64,000 nucleotides of DNA from Azotosporobacter soli (lineage in GTDB: Bacteria; Bacillota; Negativicutes; SG130). This document shows positions 50,133 through 58,345 of this stretch, in pieces; the first letter of the stretch is position 1; each line of letters opens with the position of its first letter. Below the pieces are notes generated by a model that was not told the origin of the DNA, ran no database searches, and saw only the letters and a list, made by a program, of their open reading frames with translations. The position numbers were made by a program, and so were the translations under genes. The stretch is taken from contig NZ_JAUAOA010000003.1 in assembly GCF_030542965.1 (NCBI RefSeq), positions 310,001 to 374,000 of the forward strand, written 5' to 3'.

Positions 50133-50948
50133 TTATTGCACCAGGACATATTTGCGCAGCGCTTTGGCAACGCCGTTTTCCTCATTGCTGTCGGTTACTT
50201 GCCAGGCGATAGCTTTCACTTCGGCTTCGCCGTTGCCCATTGCAATCGAATAACGGACTTGCTTTAACATGCTGATGTCGTTGTAATTGTCTCCGAACGC
50301 CACCGTTTCAGCCAGATTCAGTCCGATCGTTTCTGCCAGGAAGGTTAAACCGTCGCCTTTCGAAACACCGGTCGCCATGATATCGGTCGCACCGGCCATC
50401 GATTGCACCAGCGTCAGCTGCCCTGCCGTTTTAAAGCTGCGAATTGCCGCCAGCATTTCCGGTGAAGCTTCCCAGAGAAACGCCTTCATGCATTTACCCT
50501 GCGGCAATTCAGCGGCGGAAGCGATACTTTGCAGCGGCAGCGTAAAACCGTCCGTTTGCCGTTCGTTATAGAGCCGGTATTTCTCCGCCCGGTCGCTCCA
50601 CGGCGTATGATAAATATGCTTATCGCCGTACACCAGCATGTCCAGACGCTGTTCCAGGCAATAAGCAACCAATTCGTTCAGCGCAGCTTCGGGAATCGCC
50701 CGCCGCTGCAAAATCTGATCCGTTTTCGGCTGCCAGACCAGGCCGCCGTTGCACGCGATAACCGGTTCCATCACTTCTAACCGTGCGGCAATCTTTTTTA
50801 CGAAGAGGTGACTGCGCCCCGTCGCCAGCACCAGCCGAACGCCGTTTTCACGAATCTCGCGTAATACCTGCACCGTTTCTTCCGTCAATTCCCCCTGATT
50901 ATTCAAGAGACTGCCGTCAAGATCGCAAACGCACCAAGAAATTTTCAT
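50133..50948 (-). CDS. Cof-type HAD phosphatase in the SorC regulon
   Basis: 271 aa from ATG 50948 (AAAGGAG upstream). HAD IIB motifs: VCDLDGSLLN (Asp9, Asp11), LATGRSHLFVKK, ATGVSKGDGLTFLAE with the lysine, and AFGDNYNDISMLKQVRYSIAMGNGEAEVKA. A sugar phosphatase of unknown substrate. It follows the stand-alone EIIB gene by 60 bp, apparently in one transcript under the SorC operator, which suggests it removes phosphate from a PTS product. Confidence 0.88.
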   Translation of the reverse strand: MKISWCVCDLDGSLLNNQGELTEETVQVLREIRENGVRLVLATGRSHLFVKKIAARLEVMEPVIACNGGLVWQPKTDQILQRRAIPEAALNELVAYCLEQRLDMLVYGDKHIYHTPWSDRAEKYRLYNERQTDGFTLPLQSIASAAELPQGKCMKAFLWEASPEMLAAIRSFKTAGQLTLVQSMAGATDIMATGVSKGDGLTFLAETIGLNLAETVAFGDNYNDISMLKQVRYSIAMGNGEAEVKAIAWQVTDSNEENGVAKALRKYVLVQ

Positions 50949-51008
50949 CGCAATCGCTCCTTTTTGCTTCAAGCAGCAAAAAATCGCCGCTTAGCAAGTT
51001 CTCGCCTC

Positions 51009-51302
51009 TCACCCGATGCTGAGCACGAGGCTTTCCTTTATTTTCCCTTCGATCTCCGACTCCGACAACAAATTTTGCAAACCGATCACCAGCGGTTTAT
51101 TTTTTCGCACGACAAATTGCTCGACGAAAGATACGGAGCAAAAAACCACATCATAGCCTGCTGCAGCCGAGCGCGCCTCGCCGACGCTCATATGATGAAT
51201 CTCCACCGCTATGCCCAGCTTCTTAAAGACCTTATCGATTTTCATTTTGATGATTTGACTCGATCCCATCCCATTGCCGCAGGCTGCTACTACTTTCAGC
51301 AT
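51009..51302 (-). CDS. Stand-alone PTS EIIB of the ascorbate/SgcB type
   Basis: 97 aa from ATG 51302 (AAGGAG upstream). [22 protein letters not shown] contains the phosphorylated Cys8 of lactose/ascorbate-type EIIB. Its first 22 residues are identical to those of UlaB at 55845-56135, and much of the rest is similar, so it is a paralog. No IIA or IIC lies with it. It may share the IIC of the ula operon or tune sugar phosphorylation (inference). Transcribed with the Cof phosphatase from the promoter at 51425-51453. Confidence 0.9.
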   Translation of the reverse strand: MLKVVAACGNGMGSSQIIKMKIDKVFKKLGIAVEIHHMSVGEARSAAAGYDVVFCSVSFVEQFVVRKNKPLVIGLQNLLSESEIEGKIKESLVLSIG

Positions 51303-51385
51303 TCTCTGATCTCCTTCGCTGCTTTTCGCATTCTTCAACCGTTCTTCCTCGCTTGACAATCTTTGGTGGATGTGTTTAAATTTTC

Positions 51386-51419
51386 TTGAACATCAGTTCA
51401 CTTTATCATCATTTGTTCA
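51386..51419. promoter_or_regulatory. SorC operator 1 (EIIB/Cof promoter)
   Basis: TTGAACATCAGTTCA (51386-51400) and TTGTTCA (51413-51419), starts 27 bp apart. It begins 5 bp downstream of the minus-strand -10 box, so bound regulator would block transcription. The same arrangement is present at 58125-58158. Confidence 0.85.
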
Positions 51420-51424
51420 TCACT

Positions 51425-51453
51425 ATGATAGCAATTTCTGCTTCTTTCGTCAA
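51425..51453 (-). promoter_or_regulatory. Promoter of the EIIB/Cof transcript
   Basis: Minus strand TTGACG (51453-51448), 17-bp spacer, TATCAT (51430-51425), directly upstream of operator 1. Confidence 0.8.
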
Positions 51454-51501
51454 TTAAAAGCGCGCTTTGCCGGAGAATGTTATGCGAGGAGGTTACTTTA
51501 T

Positions 51502-52449
51502 ATGGAAGACATCGAACTGTTATGCGAAGTTTCCCGCTTATATTACGAAAATAACATGACGCAAAATGATATCGCCAAACAGATTCACACTTCACGCCCC
51601 ACCGTTTCGCGACTGCTGCAGGAAGCGCGCGACAAAGGCGTCGTCGAAATCATCATTCATTATCCCTGGGACCGTTCGCCGCAGCTCGAACAAGAATTGA
51701 TCAGCCGTTTCGGTCTGATGGATATCCGCGTCCTCGACAGTAGCCGTCTCAGCGGCGACGACGTTTTGATCGGCGTCTGCCGTCTCGCAGCCCGCTATCT
51801 GCAAGGCGTCTTAAAAGAAAACACTACGCTTGGCCTTTCCTGGGGCCAGACGATGTATCATACGATCCAGCAACTGCGCCCGGAACAGCAATTTCCAATC
51901 AAAGTCATTCAGCTCTTCGGCGCCGCGAATTCCGCCAACCGCCTCACCGACGGACCGGATCTGGTCCGCCAGCTGGCCAACTTGTACGGCGGCGAATGCT
52001 ATTACATCCACGCGCCGCTCTTTGTCGAAAACAGTGAGACCCGTACCGCGCTGCTTCAGGATCCGCACATCAACGAAACGCTGTTGATGGCTCGCGAAGC
52101 CGATATTGCGCTGACTGGGATCGGCTCGCTCGACAAGACGCAGAATATGACGGCCAGCCGCTATCTCGACAAGAAGATGATTGATGCGTTAAAGGCGCAG
52201 GGTTCAATTGGTCATATCTGCGCGCAGCACTACGACATCAACGGCCAAGTCTTGGCAACGGACATCCACCAACGCCTCATCGGCATTTCGTTGGATGATC
52301 TGCATAAAATCCGTCAGGTCATCGGCGTCGCCTGCGGTAAGGTTAAAGTCCCTTCGATCCTTGGCGCGCTGCGCGGCCAGTTGATCAATACATTGATCAC
52401 CGACGACGTCACAGCCCGACAAGTACTGGAACTTCATCAACGCACGTAA
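51502..52449 (+). CDS. SorC-family sugar-responsive regulator
   Basis: 315 aa from ATG 51502 (AGGAGG upstream). N-terminal HTH (EVSRLYYENNMTQNDIAKQIHTSRPTVSRLLQEARDKGVVEI) and C-terminal SorC sugar-phosphate-binding domain (LGLSWGQTMYHTIQQLRP, IQLFGAANSANRLTDGPDLVRQLANLYGG, ADIALTGIGSLDKTQN, IGISLDDLHKIRQVIGVACGKVK). It diverges from the EIIB/Cof operon and lies at the end of the ula operon. It probably replaces the DeoR-type UlaR of enterobacteria. Terminator at 52465. Confidence 0.93.
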   Translation: MEDIELLCEVSRLYYENNMTQNDIAKQIHTSRPTVSRLLQEARDKGVVEIIIHYPWDRSPQLEQELISRFGLMDIRVLDSSRLSGDDVLIGVCRLAARYLQGVLKENTTLGLSWGQTMYHTIQQLRPEQQFPIKVIQLFGAANSANRLTDGPDLVRQLANLYGGECYYIHAPLFVENSETRTALLQDPHINETLLMAREADIALTGIGSLDKTQNMTASRYLDKKMIDALKAQGSIGHICAQHYDINGQVLATDIHQRLIGISLDDLHKIRQVIGVACGKVKVPSILGALRGQLINTLITDDVTARQVLELHQRT

Positions 52450-52464
52450 AGCCGATTTATTGAT

Positions 52465-52502
52465 AAAAAACGCAAGCACCTCTCAGGTCGCTTGCGTTTT
52501 TT
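52465..52502. terminator. Bidirectional terminator
   Basis: 13-bp perfect stem AAAAAACGCAAGC / GCTTGCGTTTTTT between the regulator and ulaG. Confidence 0.93.
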
Positions 52503-52504
52503 CT

Positions 52505-53569
52505 TTAGAGAAACGATTTGTACGGCAAATCAATTTCGCCTGTGAAGCAGTCATCAAAACCGCGCGGATAGTGGTACTCGCGTTTGTCTTTGTCGGCGGG
52601 GAAGACAAATTTTCCGCCGACCTGCCAGATAAAGGGCTTGAAGCCATATTGCAGTCGATGCTTCTTCATCTCATAGAGGACGCTGATTTCTGACGGATCC
52701 GCTTGGAAGTTCGACCAGATGTCATGATGGAACGGAATGATCACCTTGGTGTTCAACGCTTCCGCCATGCGCAGAATATCGGATGCCGTCATCTTGTCGG
52801 TGATGCCGCGCGGATTTTCACCGAACGAGCCCAGCGCGACATCGATTTGGTAATCGTTGCCGTGTTTGGCGTAATAGTTCGAGTAATGCGAATCGCCGCT
52901 GTGGTACAAGCTGCCGCCCGGCGTCTTGATTAGATAATTGACCGCGCGCTGCGCCATGTCGCCCGGCAGTTTGCCGGACAGTTGCACATCTTTTCCGGCA
53001 GTAATCAACGCGGTACGGTCAAACGAATCGAGCGCGATCAATTCGGTATCTTTGATTTTCACTACATCGCCCGGTTTCACAACGATGCAGCGTTCTTTCG
53101 GCACGCCCCAGCTTTGCCATAAGGTGACGCATGCCTGCGGACCGATGAACGGAACCGTGTCCGGACAATTTTTCAGCACTGCAGCCGCCACATTCACATC
53201 GATATGATCGTTGTGATCATGCGTCGACACCACCGCGTCAATCTTGCGAATCGCAAACGGATCGAGCACAAACGGCGCGACGCGCAGATTCGGCTGCAGT
53301 TTTTTCCCGCCGCTCATCCGCGCCATCTGATGATGGCTGTCCATCAACGGTTTCGCTTTTGTCCGCTTGCCGCTGCCGCACCAAAAGTCGATGCAAAGAT
53401 TGGCGCCGCCTTCCGACTTCAGCCAAATCCCCGTGCAGCCCAGCCACCACATCGCAAAGCTGCCCGGTGCAACCACTTCATTTTCAATTTCTTCATTCAG
53501 CCAGGTTCCCCACTCGGGAAACGTGTTCAACACCCACGATTCGCGGGTAATTTCGTCAATCTTGCTCAT
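52505..53569 (-). CDS. ulaG: L-ascorbate-6-phosphate lactonase
   Basis: 354 aa, equal in length to E. coli UlaG. Metallo-beta-lactamase fold: [21 protein letters not shown] (His ligands), [55 protein letters not shown], and the N-terminal [26 protein letters not shown]. Opens the lactone of L-ascorbate 6-phosphate to 3-keto-L-gulonate 6-phosphate in the cytoplasm. Last gene of the ula operon. Confidence 0.96.
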   Translation of the reverse strand: MSKIDEITRESWVLNTFPEWGTWLNEEIENEVVAPGSFAMWWLGCTGIWLKSEGGANLCIDFWCGSGKRTKAKPLMDSHHQMARMSGGKKLQPNLRVAPFVLDPFAIRKIDAVVSTHDHNDHIDVNVAAAVLKNCPDTVPFIGPQACVTLWQSWGVPKERCIVVKPGDVVKIKDTELIALDSFDRTALITAGKDVQLSGKLPGDMAQRAVNYLIKTPGGSLYHSGDSHYSNYYAKHGNDYQIDVALGSFGENPRGITDKMTASDILRMAEALNTKVIIPFHHDIWSNFQADPSEISVLYEMKKHRLQYGFKPFIWQVGGKFVFPADKDKREYHYPRGFDDCFTGEIDLPYKSFL

Positions 53570-53593
53570 ACCTGCACCTTCCTTGTCGATCGC

Positions 53594-54289
53594 TTATTTA
53601 GCCTGTCCATAATAGGCATTGCTGCCATGCTTGCGAAAATAATGCTTGTCAAGCAGCACCTGTTCCACCGGCTGACGCCCGGGCGCTAACTGCAGCGTAT
53701 GAAGCGCCATCATCGCCACCTCTTCCAATACCACGGCATTGTGCACGGCATCAGCCGCGCTCTTGCCCCAGGCAAACGGCCCGTGTCCGTTGACCAAAAC
53801 CCCCGGCATCGCCGCCGCGTCAAGCGCTGCGCCTTGCAGCGTCTCGACAATCAGCTTGCCGGTGTTCGCCTCATACTCGCCCTCGATTTCTTCGTGCGTC
53901 AGTTGACGCGTACAGGGAATCTTGCCGTAAAAATAGTCCGCGTGCGTCGTGCCGTAAGCTTGGATTTCCCTTCCTGCCTGCGCCCAAATCGTCGCCCAGC
54001 GCGAATGCGTGTGAACGACGCCGCCGACCGTAGCAAACGAACGGTAAATCTCGAGATGCGTCTTCGTATCGCTCGACGGACGAAACTGGCCATGAATGAC
54101 CTTGCCGTCAAGTTCCATTACGACCATATGCTCTTCGTTCATTTCTTCATACGCGACGCCGCTCGGCTTGATCACGACGATGCCGCGGCTGCGGTCGATC
54201 GCGCTGACGTTGCCCCAGGTGAACGTCACCAAGCCATAACGCGGCAAGTCTAAATTGGCTTTCAGCACATCACGAATCAAACGTTCCAT
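53594..54289 (-). CDS. ulaF: L-ribulose-5-phosphate 4-epimerase
   Basis: 231 aa. Class II aldolase/epimerase: [73 protein letters not shown] and [10 protein letters not shown] (zinc histidines). Makes D-xylulose 5-phosphate for the pentose phosphate pathway, the last step of ascorbate catabolism. 24 bp upstream of ulaG, 24 bp after ulaE. Confidence 0.95.
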   Translation of the reverse strand: MERLIRDVLKANLDLPRYGLVTFTWGNVSAIDRSRGIVVIKPSGVAYEEMNEEHMVVMELDGKVIHGQFRPSSDTKTHLEIYRSFATVGGVVHTHSRWATIWAQAGREIQAYGTTHADYFYGKIPCTRQLTHEEIEGEYEANTGKLIVETLQGAALDAAAMPGVLVNGHGPFAWGKSAADAVHNAVVLEEVAMMALHTLQLAPGRQPVEQVLLDKHYFRKHGSNAYYGQAK

Positions 54290-54313
54290 CTTCCGTCTCC
54301 TCCCTCGCGCCCG

Positions 54314-55171
54314 TCAGGCTTCAAAGCCGGCCTGACTGAGCAGCGTCTCGATGAACTCTTTGGAGCGCCGGATTTCCGGCAACGGCTCCGCGATCTTATC
54401 GCCCCACATTTCCAGTACGAACGGACCTTCATACGCCAGTTCCTTCAAGTCGCGAAAGATCGCGGCAAAATCCATATCGCCCTGGCCGAAGAGGACGTCG
54501 CGAAACTGCCCGCCATAATCGTCCGTAACATTCTTCGTCTCTTTCACATGCACCGCGACAATCCGGTTGCGTCCTTTTTGCAATTCCGCCTTGACGTCGT
54601 TACCCCAGGCGTTCAAGTTGCCGATGTCGGGATATACCGCCAGCCACGGCGAATCAATCAAACGGTCGTACTCGAGATACTTCGTGATTGAGTTAAGAAA
54701 AGGCGTATCCATGATTTCAATCGCCAGCATGACCTGTTCGCGCGCCGCCATGGCCGCGCACGCCTTTAAGCCCGCAATGAAGTTTTCCTTAGTATCCTGG
54801 CCGGACGGTTCATAATAAACATCATATCCGGCGAGCTGAATGACGCGAATACCCAGATCGGCCGCCAGACGAATCGCTTTTTCCATCAACTCCAGCGCCA
54901 GACGCCGCGTCTTCGCGTCGCGGCTGCCCAGCGGGTAACGCCGATGTCCGCTAAAGCACATCGAGCGCAGCGAAACGCCGCTTTCCCGCATCGCCTGACG
55001 GATCGCTTCGCGCTCTTCGAACGACCATTCCAGCCGCGCCAAGCGTTCATCGCTTTCATCGACCGATATCTCAATGAAGTCGAAGCCCAACTCCTTGGCC
55101 GTTTGAAATTTTTCCGGCCAGCTCATGCTTTGCGGCAATGCTTTTTCATATAGGCCCAGTAAATTCTTCAT
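54314..55171 (-). CDS. ulaE: L-xylulose-5-phosphate 3-epimerase
   Basis: 285 aa from ATG 55171. Starts LLGLYEKALPQSMSWPEKFQTAKELGFDFIEISVDESDERLARLEW and continues with SLRSMCFSGHRRYPLGSRD and IQLAGYDVYYEP, matching UlaE/SgbU (TIM-barrel, AP endonuclease family 2). Converts L-xylulose 5-phosphate to L-ribulose 5-phosphate. Its start is 5 bp after the ulaD stop; a GTG or TTG further upstream would overlap. Confidence 0.95.
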   Translation of the reverse strand: MKNLLGLYEKALPQSMSWPEKFQTAKELGFDFIEISVDESDERLARLEWSFEEREAIRQAMRESGVSLRSMCFSGHRRYPLGSRDAKTRRLALELMEKAIRLAADLGIRVIQLAGYDVYYEPSGQDTKENFIAGLKACAAMAAREQVMLAIEIMDTPFLNSITKYLEYDRLIDSPWLAVYPDIGNLNAWGNDVKAELQKGRNRIVAVHVKETKNVTDDYGGQFRDVLFGQGDMDFAAIFRDLKELAYEGPFVLEMWGDKIAEPLPEIRRSKEFIETLLSQAGFEA

Positions 55172-55176
55172 CGCAC

Positions 55177-55824
55177 TCACCAATATTTCGCAAATTCAGC
55201 CTTAAACGCTCTGGCTGCCGCCGCCGGATCGGCCGCATCACGAATCGCCCGTCCGGCGATAAAGACATAAATCGGAAAATCCTTGAACAGCTTGACATCC
55301 TCGACATTCACGCCGCCGGTAATCGTCACCTTAAAGCCCATCTCGCAAAGCCGCTTCACTTTTTCCAGATCGGCAGGCCCCCAATTAACGCCGGCTGCCT
55401 GCGCATCGCGCGAGCGATGGTAGACGACCTGACTCACGCCGATGCGCTTCCAGTCTTCCGCCATCTCAAAATTCCAGTAACCGGTCAGCTCGATCTGGAT
55501 ATCGCGTCCTCTCGCCTTGGCAATCTCGAGCGCGCCCGCCGCTGTCGGCAGTTCCGCACAGCAAATGATGGTCGTCCAGTCCGCGCCTGCGTCAAACATC
55601 ATCGGTGTGATGATCTTGCCCGCATCGGCAATTTTCGCATCGGCCAGAACGATTTTGTCCGGGTACATCGTCTTCAGATAACGCACGACCCGTTTTCCTT
55701 CGGCGCATAAGAGAATCGTTCCAACTTCAATGACATCTATTTCTTCTGCGACGCCGCCCTGCAATGCAGTGATGGCCTCAGGATAAGATAAGTTATCGAG
55801 GGCAATTTGTAATTTAGGCAACAT
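55177..55824 (-). CDS. ulaD: 3-keto-L-gulonate-6-phosphate decarboxylase
   Basis: 215 aa. OMP-decarboxylase superfamily: [108 protein letters not shown]. Decarboxylates the linear keto-gulonate 6-phosphate to L-xylulose 5-phosphate. 20 bp after ulaB. Confidence 0.96.
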   Translation of the reverse strand: MLPKLQIALDNLSYPEAITALQGGVAEEIDVIEVGTILLCAEGKRVVRYLKTMYPDKIVLADAKIADAGKIITPMMFDAGADWTTIICCAELPTAAGALEIAKARGRDIQIELTGYWNFEMAEDWKRIGVSQVVYHRSRDAQAAGVNWGPADLEKVKRLCEMGFKVTITGGVNVEDVKLFKDFPIYVFIAGRAIRDAADPAAAARAFKAEFAKYW

Positions 55825-55844
55825 ATTATAATCCTCCTCGTATT

Positions 55845-56135
55845 TTATTCAGGCAGCGTAAGGTGCTCGCGAATTTTCGCTTCGATTTCCGTTTCGGAAA
55901 GCAGATTCACCAAACCGATAATGATTGTTTTTTTATTGCGTCCGCTAAAATTCTCAACCAGCGTCGCGCCGCAAAAGACCACATCAAATCCATTGGCGGC
56001 CGACTTCGCCTCACCGACGCTCATATGATGAATATCCGCTTCGATATTCAGTTTTTTAAAGACCTTCGCAATCTTCATCTTGATGATTTGGCTGGAACCC
56101 ATTCCATTCCCGCAAGCGGCAACTACTTTAAGCAT
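55845..56135 (-). CDS. ulaB: PTS L-ascorbate EIIB
   Basis: 96 aa, GAGGAGGG upstream. Cys8 in [13 protein letters not shown] is the phosphorylation site. Accepts phosphate from UlaC and passes it to ascorbate at UlaA. It is the true operon copy of the EIIB paralog at 51009-51302. Confidence 0.95.
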   Translation of the reverse strand: MLKVVAACGNGMGSSQIIKMKIAKVFKKLNIEADIHHMSVGEAKSAANGFDVVFCGATLVENFSGRNKKTIIIGLVNLLSETEIEAKIREHLTLPE

Positions 56136-56152
56136 CTGTAAGCCCTCCTCTC

Positions 56153-57595
56153 TTATTCAGAACCCTGATGGAAATAATGTTCTTTGTCGGCGCTGCGCCG
56201 GTATTGGATTTGCGGAATCACCAGCATCGCCGCGATGACCGCGAACATACCGACCATTGAAAAGTTTTTCATAATCACGCCGATCAACGGCCAGAGCGTA
56301 TCCCAGTCGATATTGCCGTGCCAGCCGCCGTATTGATAAAGTTGGAAATACCATGCGGCAAACGCGCCGCCCGAAACTTGAATGAGCCCGGTGCAAAACG
56401 TCAGGATGCCCGCGGCTCTGACGCCGCCGAATTTATTGGCAAACACCGCTGTAGTTGCATTGTCGAAAAATACGGGAACAAAACCGGTGATGATCAGGAT
56501 CGGCAATTTGAACAAGAACAGTCCGGCAATGGCAACAAACTGACCCAAACAGCCGAATAAGAAGCCGAAGAGTACCGTGTTTGGCGACGAGAAGCCGAAG
56601 GTAGCCGCACAGTCGACCGCCGGCAGCGCGCCCGGCAGCACTTTTTCCGAAATGCCGCGAAACGATTCGGTCAGCTCCGAGACAAACATTCTGACGCCGC
56701 TGATCAAGATAAACAGGTAGACCGAAAACAAAAGCGATTTGGACAAAATATATGTGGGAAACGCCAAGCTCGCCGGAAAACCGGCCTTATCAACGCCGCG
56801 CAGATACGGCTCGCCGAGAATTCCCATGATTACGCCGAAGAAGACGATCATCAGCACGCCGGTCGTGATGACATTATCATTGAACATCGAGAGCCAGCGC
56901 GGCAACTTGATGTTTTCCACCGTATGCTCAGGATCGCCAAGCAGCGGCGCCAGTTTGCTGGTCAGCCAGACCCAGCCCATCTGCTGATGTCCGACCGCGA
57001 ATCCGCCGCCTTCAGTCAGTTCCTGCGTCGGCTCGACCGTCAGATTGGAGAACACGGCCCAATACGTGCCGGCCAAAATCCCGATCCACATCGCGCCTTC
57101 GATATTGCGCAGTTCCGGAATCGCAAAGAACACCAGCCAGGTACAGGTCGTCGCCTGTTGAATCATAATATGTCCGGTAAGAAACAAGGTTCGGCATTTT
57201 GTCTGCCGTCTGAATAAGACCAGTAAGATGTTCCAGCCGAAACCGACCATCAGCGACACCATCGTCCACGAGAGCGACATGCCGATGCTCTTGATCGCTT
57301 CCGAGGCCGCATTCAAACCGAAATAAGGATCGATGACCGCCGCATGCAGCGCAAAACGGTCATTCAGACCGGCTAAGATCGGCCTGAATGTATTGACCAG
57401 ACCGCCGGCACCGACGTTCCAGATCATCATCCCGACCGCAGCCTTGATAAATCCGCCAAAGGCCTCGTAAATCGGTTTACCCAACAACAGATAGCCGATA
57501 AAAACCAGGATGCCGATGAAAAATTCCGGTTTCGTGAGAATATTGTCGGCAAACCCTTTCGATACTAGATTGATCGTGAGTAATATTTGCTCCAC
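56153..57595 (-). CDS. ulaA: PTS L-ascorbate EIIC permease
   Basis: 480 aa from GTG 57595, chosen because AGGAGG is 10 bp upstream; the frame also extends 7 codons more. About ten membrane segments with PEFFIGILVFIGYLLLGKPIYEAFGGFIKAAVGMMI, LFLTGHIMIQQATTCTWLVFF and FGFSSPNTVLFGFLFGCLGQF, the SgaT/UlaA signature. Carries L-ascorbate across the inner membrane while UlaB phosphorylates it. Confidence 0.95.
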   Translation of the reverse strand: MEQILLTINLVSKGFADNILTKPEFFIGILVFIGYLLLGKPIYEAFGGFIKAAVGMMIWNVGAGGLVNTFRPILAGLNDRFALHAAVIDPYFGLNAASEAIKSIGMSLSWTMVSLMVGFGWNILLVLFRRQTKCRTLFLTGHIMIQQATTCTWLVFFAIPELRNIEGAMWIGILAGTYWAVFSNLTVEPTQELTEGGGFAVGHQQMGWVWLTSKLAPLLGDPEHTVENIKLPRWLSMFNDNVITTGVLMIVFFGVIMGILGEPYLRGVDKAGFPASLAFPTYILSKSLLFSVYLFILISGVRMFVSELTESFRGISEKVLPGALPAVDCAATFGFSSPNTVLFGFLFGCLGQFVAIAGLFLFKLPILIITGFVPVFFDNATTAVFANKFGGVRAAGILTFCTGLIQVSGGAFAAWYFQLYQYGGWHGNIDWDTLWPLIGVIMKNFSMVGMFAVIAAMLVIPQIQYRRSADKEHYFHQGSE

Positions 57596-57642
57596 TGTTC
57601 CTAGTCCTCCTCTCACTTCTTCCCTGCATTTTCGTCAACAAC

Positions 57643-58086
57643 TCAATTTTTCAGCAAACGATTCAATTCGTCGATGCTTTCAACTGTTGCCAGCGCTTCA
57701 AGAAAACCCTCTTCTGAAATCGCTTCGACCAAGGCCTGCAACATCTGCAGATGATTTTCACTATCGATCGAGGCCAGGACAAACAGCAATTGGGCCGCAT
57801 GTTCCGGACTGTCGCTAAAGGCCACCGGTTCTTTGACGCGCATAAACGAGATCGCGGTCTGATGTACGCCGCTATTGCCGCCCTGCGCATGCGGCATCGC
57901 GACATTCGGCGCAATGACGATGTACGGACCGTGCGTGAGAATCGAATCAATCATCGCATCAATATACGACGCGTCAATCGCTCCATCTCTGACCAACGGC
58001 TCTGCTGCCGCCGCTACCGCCTCCTGCCAGGAGGCAAATTTCTCGGCAAAAAGCACGCGGTTTTCTGCAATCAATTGGTTAAACAT
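57643..58086 (-). CDS. ulaC: PTS L-ascorbate EIIA
   Basis: 147 aa, GGGGAG upstream. Mannitol/fructose-type EIIA with the phospho-His66 in APNVAMPHAQGG, followed by SFMRVKEPVAFSD and LLFVLASIDSENHLQMLQALVEAI. First gene of the seven-gene ula operon; the order C-A-B-D-E-F-G differs from the E. coli ulaABCDEF plus separate ulaG. Confidence 0.94.
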   Translation of the reverse strand: MFNQLIAENRVLFAEKFASWQEAVAAAAEPLVRDGAIDASYIDAMIDSILTHGPYIVIAPNVAMPHAQGGNSGVHQTAISFMRVKEPVAFSDSPEHAAQLLFVLASIDSENHLQMLQALVEAISEEGFLEALATVESIDELNRLLKN

Positions 58087-58124
58087 ACTTTCTCTCCCCT
58101 TCTCTTCTGCTTATCCAGCCGCAT

Positions 58125-58158
58125 TTGAACATCCGTTCATCATTCAGTCATTTGTTCA
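58125..58158. promoter_or_regulatory. SorC operator 2 (ula operon)
   Basis: TTGAACATCCGTTCA (58125-58139) and TTGTTCA (58152-58158), starts 27 bp apart as at operator 1. It begins 5 bp after the -10 box of the ula promoter, over the expected start point. Confidence 0.85.
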
Positions 58159-58163
58159 AGCTC

Positions 58164-58193
58164 ATTTTACCAAACAATCAGAAAATTCGTCAA
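58164..58193 (-). promoter_or_regulatory. ula operon promoter
   Basis: Minus strand TTGACG (58193-58188), 18-bp spacer, TAAAAT (58169-58164). Confidence 0.8.
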
Positions 58194-58250
58194 CGACTTT
58201 TCTGGACAATATCGTATATTGAACCGATGTGCATTTTTAGCTTTTTTCAA

Positions 58251-58282
58251 TTTATTTTTGCAATTCAAATTGCAAAAATAAA
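58251..58282. other. 15-bp perfect inverted repeat
   Basis: TTTATTTTTGCAATT / AATTGCAAAAATAAA with a 2-bp centre, overlapping the left arm of the adjacent terminator. Possible operator or an alternative hairpin. Confidence 0.6.
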
Positions 58283-58335
58283 AACAGCAGCAGGTGCACG
58301 ATTTTTTTCTCGTTGTCTGCTGCTGTTTTTATTTT
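58275..58335. terminator. Terminator of the DASS transporter gene
   Basis: 19-bp perfect stem AAAATAAAAACAGCAGCAG and its complement, with loop 58294-58316. Confidence 0.85.
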
Positions 58336-58345
58336 GTTTTCTATT

